NCBI GenBank assembly: GCA_027002755.1
Contig: JALWZI010000045.1
Coordinates: 1 to 8,201, forward strand
DNA: 8,201 bases
Direction of reading: 5' to 3'
DNA from: Campylobacteraceae bacterium
Lineage (GTDB): Bacteria > Campylobacterota > Campylobacteria > Campylobacterales > Sulfurovaceae
A model generated the notes under the pieces. It saw only the letters and a program-made list of their open reading frames with translations, had not been told where the DNA came from and made no database searches. Positions 7,758 to 8,201 of this stretch are shown piece after piece; within the stretch, counting starts at the first letter, position 1, and every line of letters starts with the position of its first letter. A program made the translations under genes and the position numbers.

Positions 7758-8201
7758 ATGAAGATCCTCATCGAACTTCCCACCTGGCTGGGCGACGCCG
7801 TCATGGCCACGCCGGCACTGGAGAATCTCTACGCCGCCTATCCCGACGCCGAGATTACTCTGGTGGGATCCTATGTCGCCACCGAAGCGCTCAAAGCCCA
7901 TCCGCATGTGAATCGGGTAGTGGTCGACGAAAGCAAAAAAGGTGGGTTCAGACCTCTGAACGTCTACCGCCTTGCCAAAGAGCTCGGCTCCCATGACCTG
8001 GCCCTCAGCTTCCGCAGCCACTTCTACTCCCGTCTGTTACTGCTCTTGACCAGTTCGAAAAAACGTTTTCTTTATAATGCTTCCCAAATCCTCAAACGAC
8101 AAACGACAAACGACAAACGACGCTCCCCCCATCAAGTCGAAAAATACACCGCTTTCATCAACACCGTCACTGGCCGCGAGGATCGCCCCGGCCCCCTGCA
8201 C
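7758..8201 (+). CDS. waaF: LPS heptosyltransferase II WaaF, partial: 5' part only
   Basis: GT9 enzyme that adds the second heptose of the inner core (ADP-heptose to heptose I) at the inner membrane. The visible 148 residues begin MKILIELPTWLGDAVMATPA, where D13 is the family's catalytic acidic position. They continue with LENLYAAYPDAEITLVGSYV (21-40), a KKGGFRPLNVYRLAKEL segment (60-76) and ALSFRSHFYSR (82-92), all as in epsilonproteobacterial WaaF. The family is about 310-350 residues, so more than half lies past the right edge. The ATG follows ugd by 16 bp; AGGAA (7741-7745) is a somewhat distant Shine-Dalgarno. Residues 113-122 (KRQTTNDKRR) are encoded by four perfect AAACGAC heptamers and sit in the variable loop before the conserved HQVEKY (125-130). 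They look inserted. The frame stays open throughout, so the gene appears intact as far as visible. Confidence 0.92.
   Translation, partial: MKILIELPTWLGDAVMATPALENLYAAYPDAEITLVGSYVATEALKAHPHVNRVVVDESKKGGFRPLNVYRLAKELGSHDLALSFRSHFYSRLLLLLTSSKKRFLYNASQILKRQTTNDKRRSPHQVEKYTAFINTVTGREDRPGPLH
8094..8121 (+). repeat. Tandem heptamer array, 4 perfect copies of AAACGAC, inside waaF
   Basis: Four identical 7-bp units in direct repeat, read in frame as KRQTTNDKR by waaF. It follows the bases AAATCCTC; the other array follows AAAAATC. The array has the same unit and copy number as 5618-5645 but no divergence, as expected of a younger or actively homogenised copy. Confidence 0.95.

Noticed and set aside
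6743..7810. Long minus-strand ORF of 355 codons opposite ugd.
   Set aside because: It mirrors the ugd codon pattern, which has all catalytic motifs on the plus strand; the antisense product is Asp/Gly/Val-rich with no domain.
8046..8078. TTGACC and TATAAT inside waaF resembling a promoter just before the heptamer array.
   Set aside because: The spacer is 21 bases, too long for a normal sigma-70 promoter, and it is inside a coding region; kept only as a chance match.
8094..8121. Heptamer arrays considered as a CRISPR or as sequencing/assembly artefacts.
   Set aside because: The units are 7 bp without spacers, so not CRISPR. The reading frames are kept through all three arrays and one array has diverged units, which argues against assembly error, though raw reads were not seen.

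Overview
The window looks like a surface-glycan locus of a Campylobacterota (Epsilonproteobacteria) bacterium with moderately high GC. The assignment rests on the left-edge gene, a very typical PseB of the Campylobacter/Helicobacter pseudaminic acid pathway, and on the right-edge WaaF, whose PTWLGDAVM N-terminus resembles epsilonproteobacterial heptosyltransferase II. The high GC points away from Campylobacter and Helicobacter and towards vent or sediment genera such as Nitratifractor or Sulfurovum relatives. The genus is inference.

Layout: positions 1-487 (minus strand) hold the 5' part of pseB. A 122-bp divergent intergenic region (488-609) carries a strong stem-loop and two TATAAT boxes facing right. 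From 610 to the right edge seven genes run on the plus strand with overlaps or very short gaps, as in one operon: a GT9 heptosyltransferase (WaaQ-like), a surface carbohydrate biosynthesis protein, a GT4 glycosyltransferase, a polytopic O-antigen ligase/polymerase (Wzy_C family), a second GT4 enzyme (WaaG-like), UDP-glucose 6-dehydrogenase, and the 5' part of waaF. No RNA gene, IS element, CRISPR array or terminator was seen.

Together these genes fit assembly of lipopolysaccharide core and O-chain. WaaF and the WaaQ-like enzyme would add heptoses. The two GT4 enzymes and the surface carbohydrate protein would extend or decorate the core. Ugd would supply UDP-glucuronate for acidic sugars, and the membrane protein would ligate or polymerise O-chains in the periplasm. 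PseB starts the route to a nonulosonic acid for flagellin or surface glycans.

The least expected signal is a set of 7-bp tandem repeats inside three neighbouring genes. Two arrays have four units of AAACGAC (5618-5645 in the WaaG-like gene, 8094-8121 in waaF). The third is a degenerate AATTGAG/AATTGGG array (6697-6731 in ugd). All are read through in frame and encode hydrophilic loop residues. Because 7 is not a multiple of 3, gain or loss of one unit would frameshift the gene. Two G7 tracts in the GT9 gene and an A8 tract in the ligase gene are further possible slippage sites.
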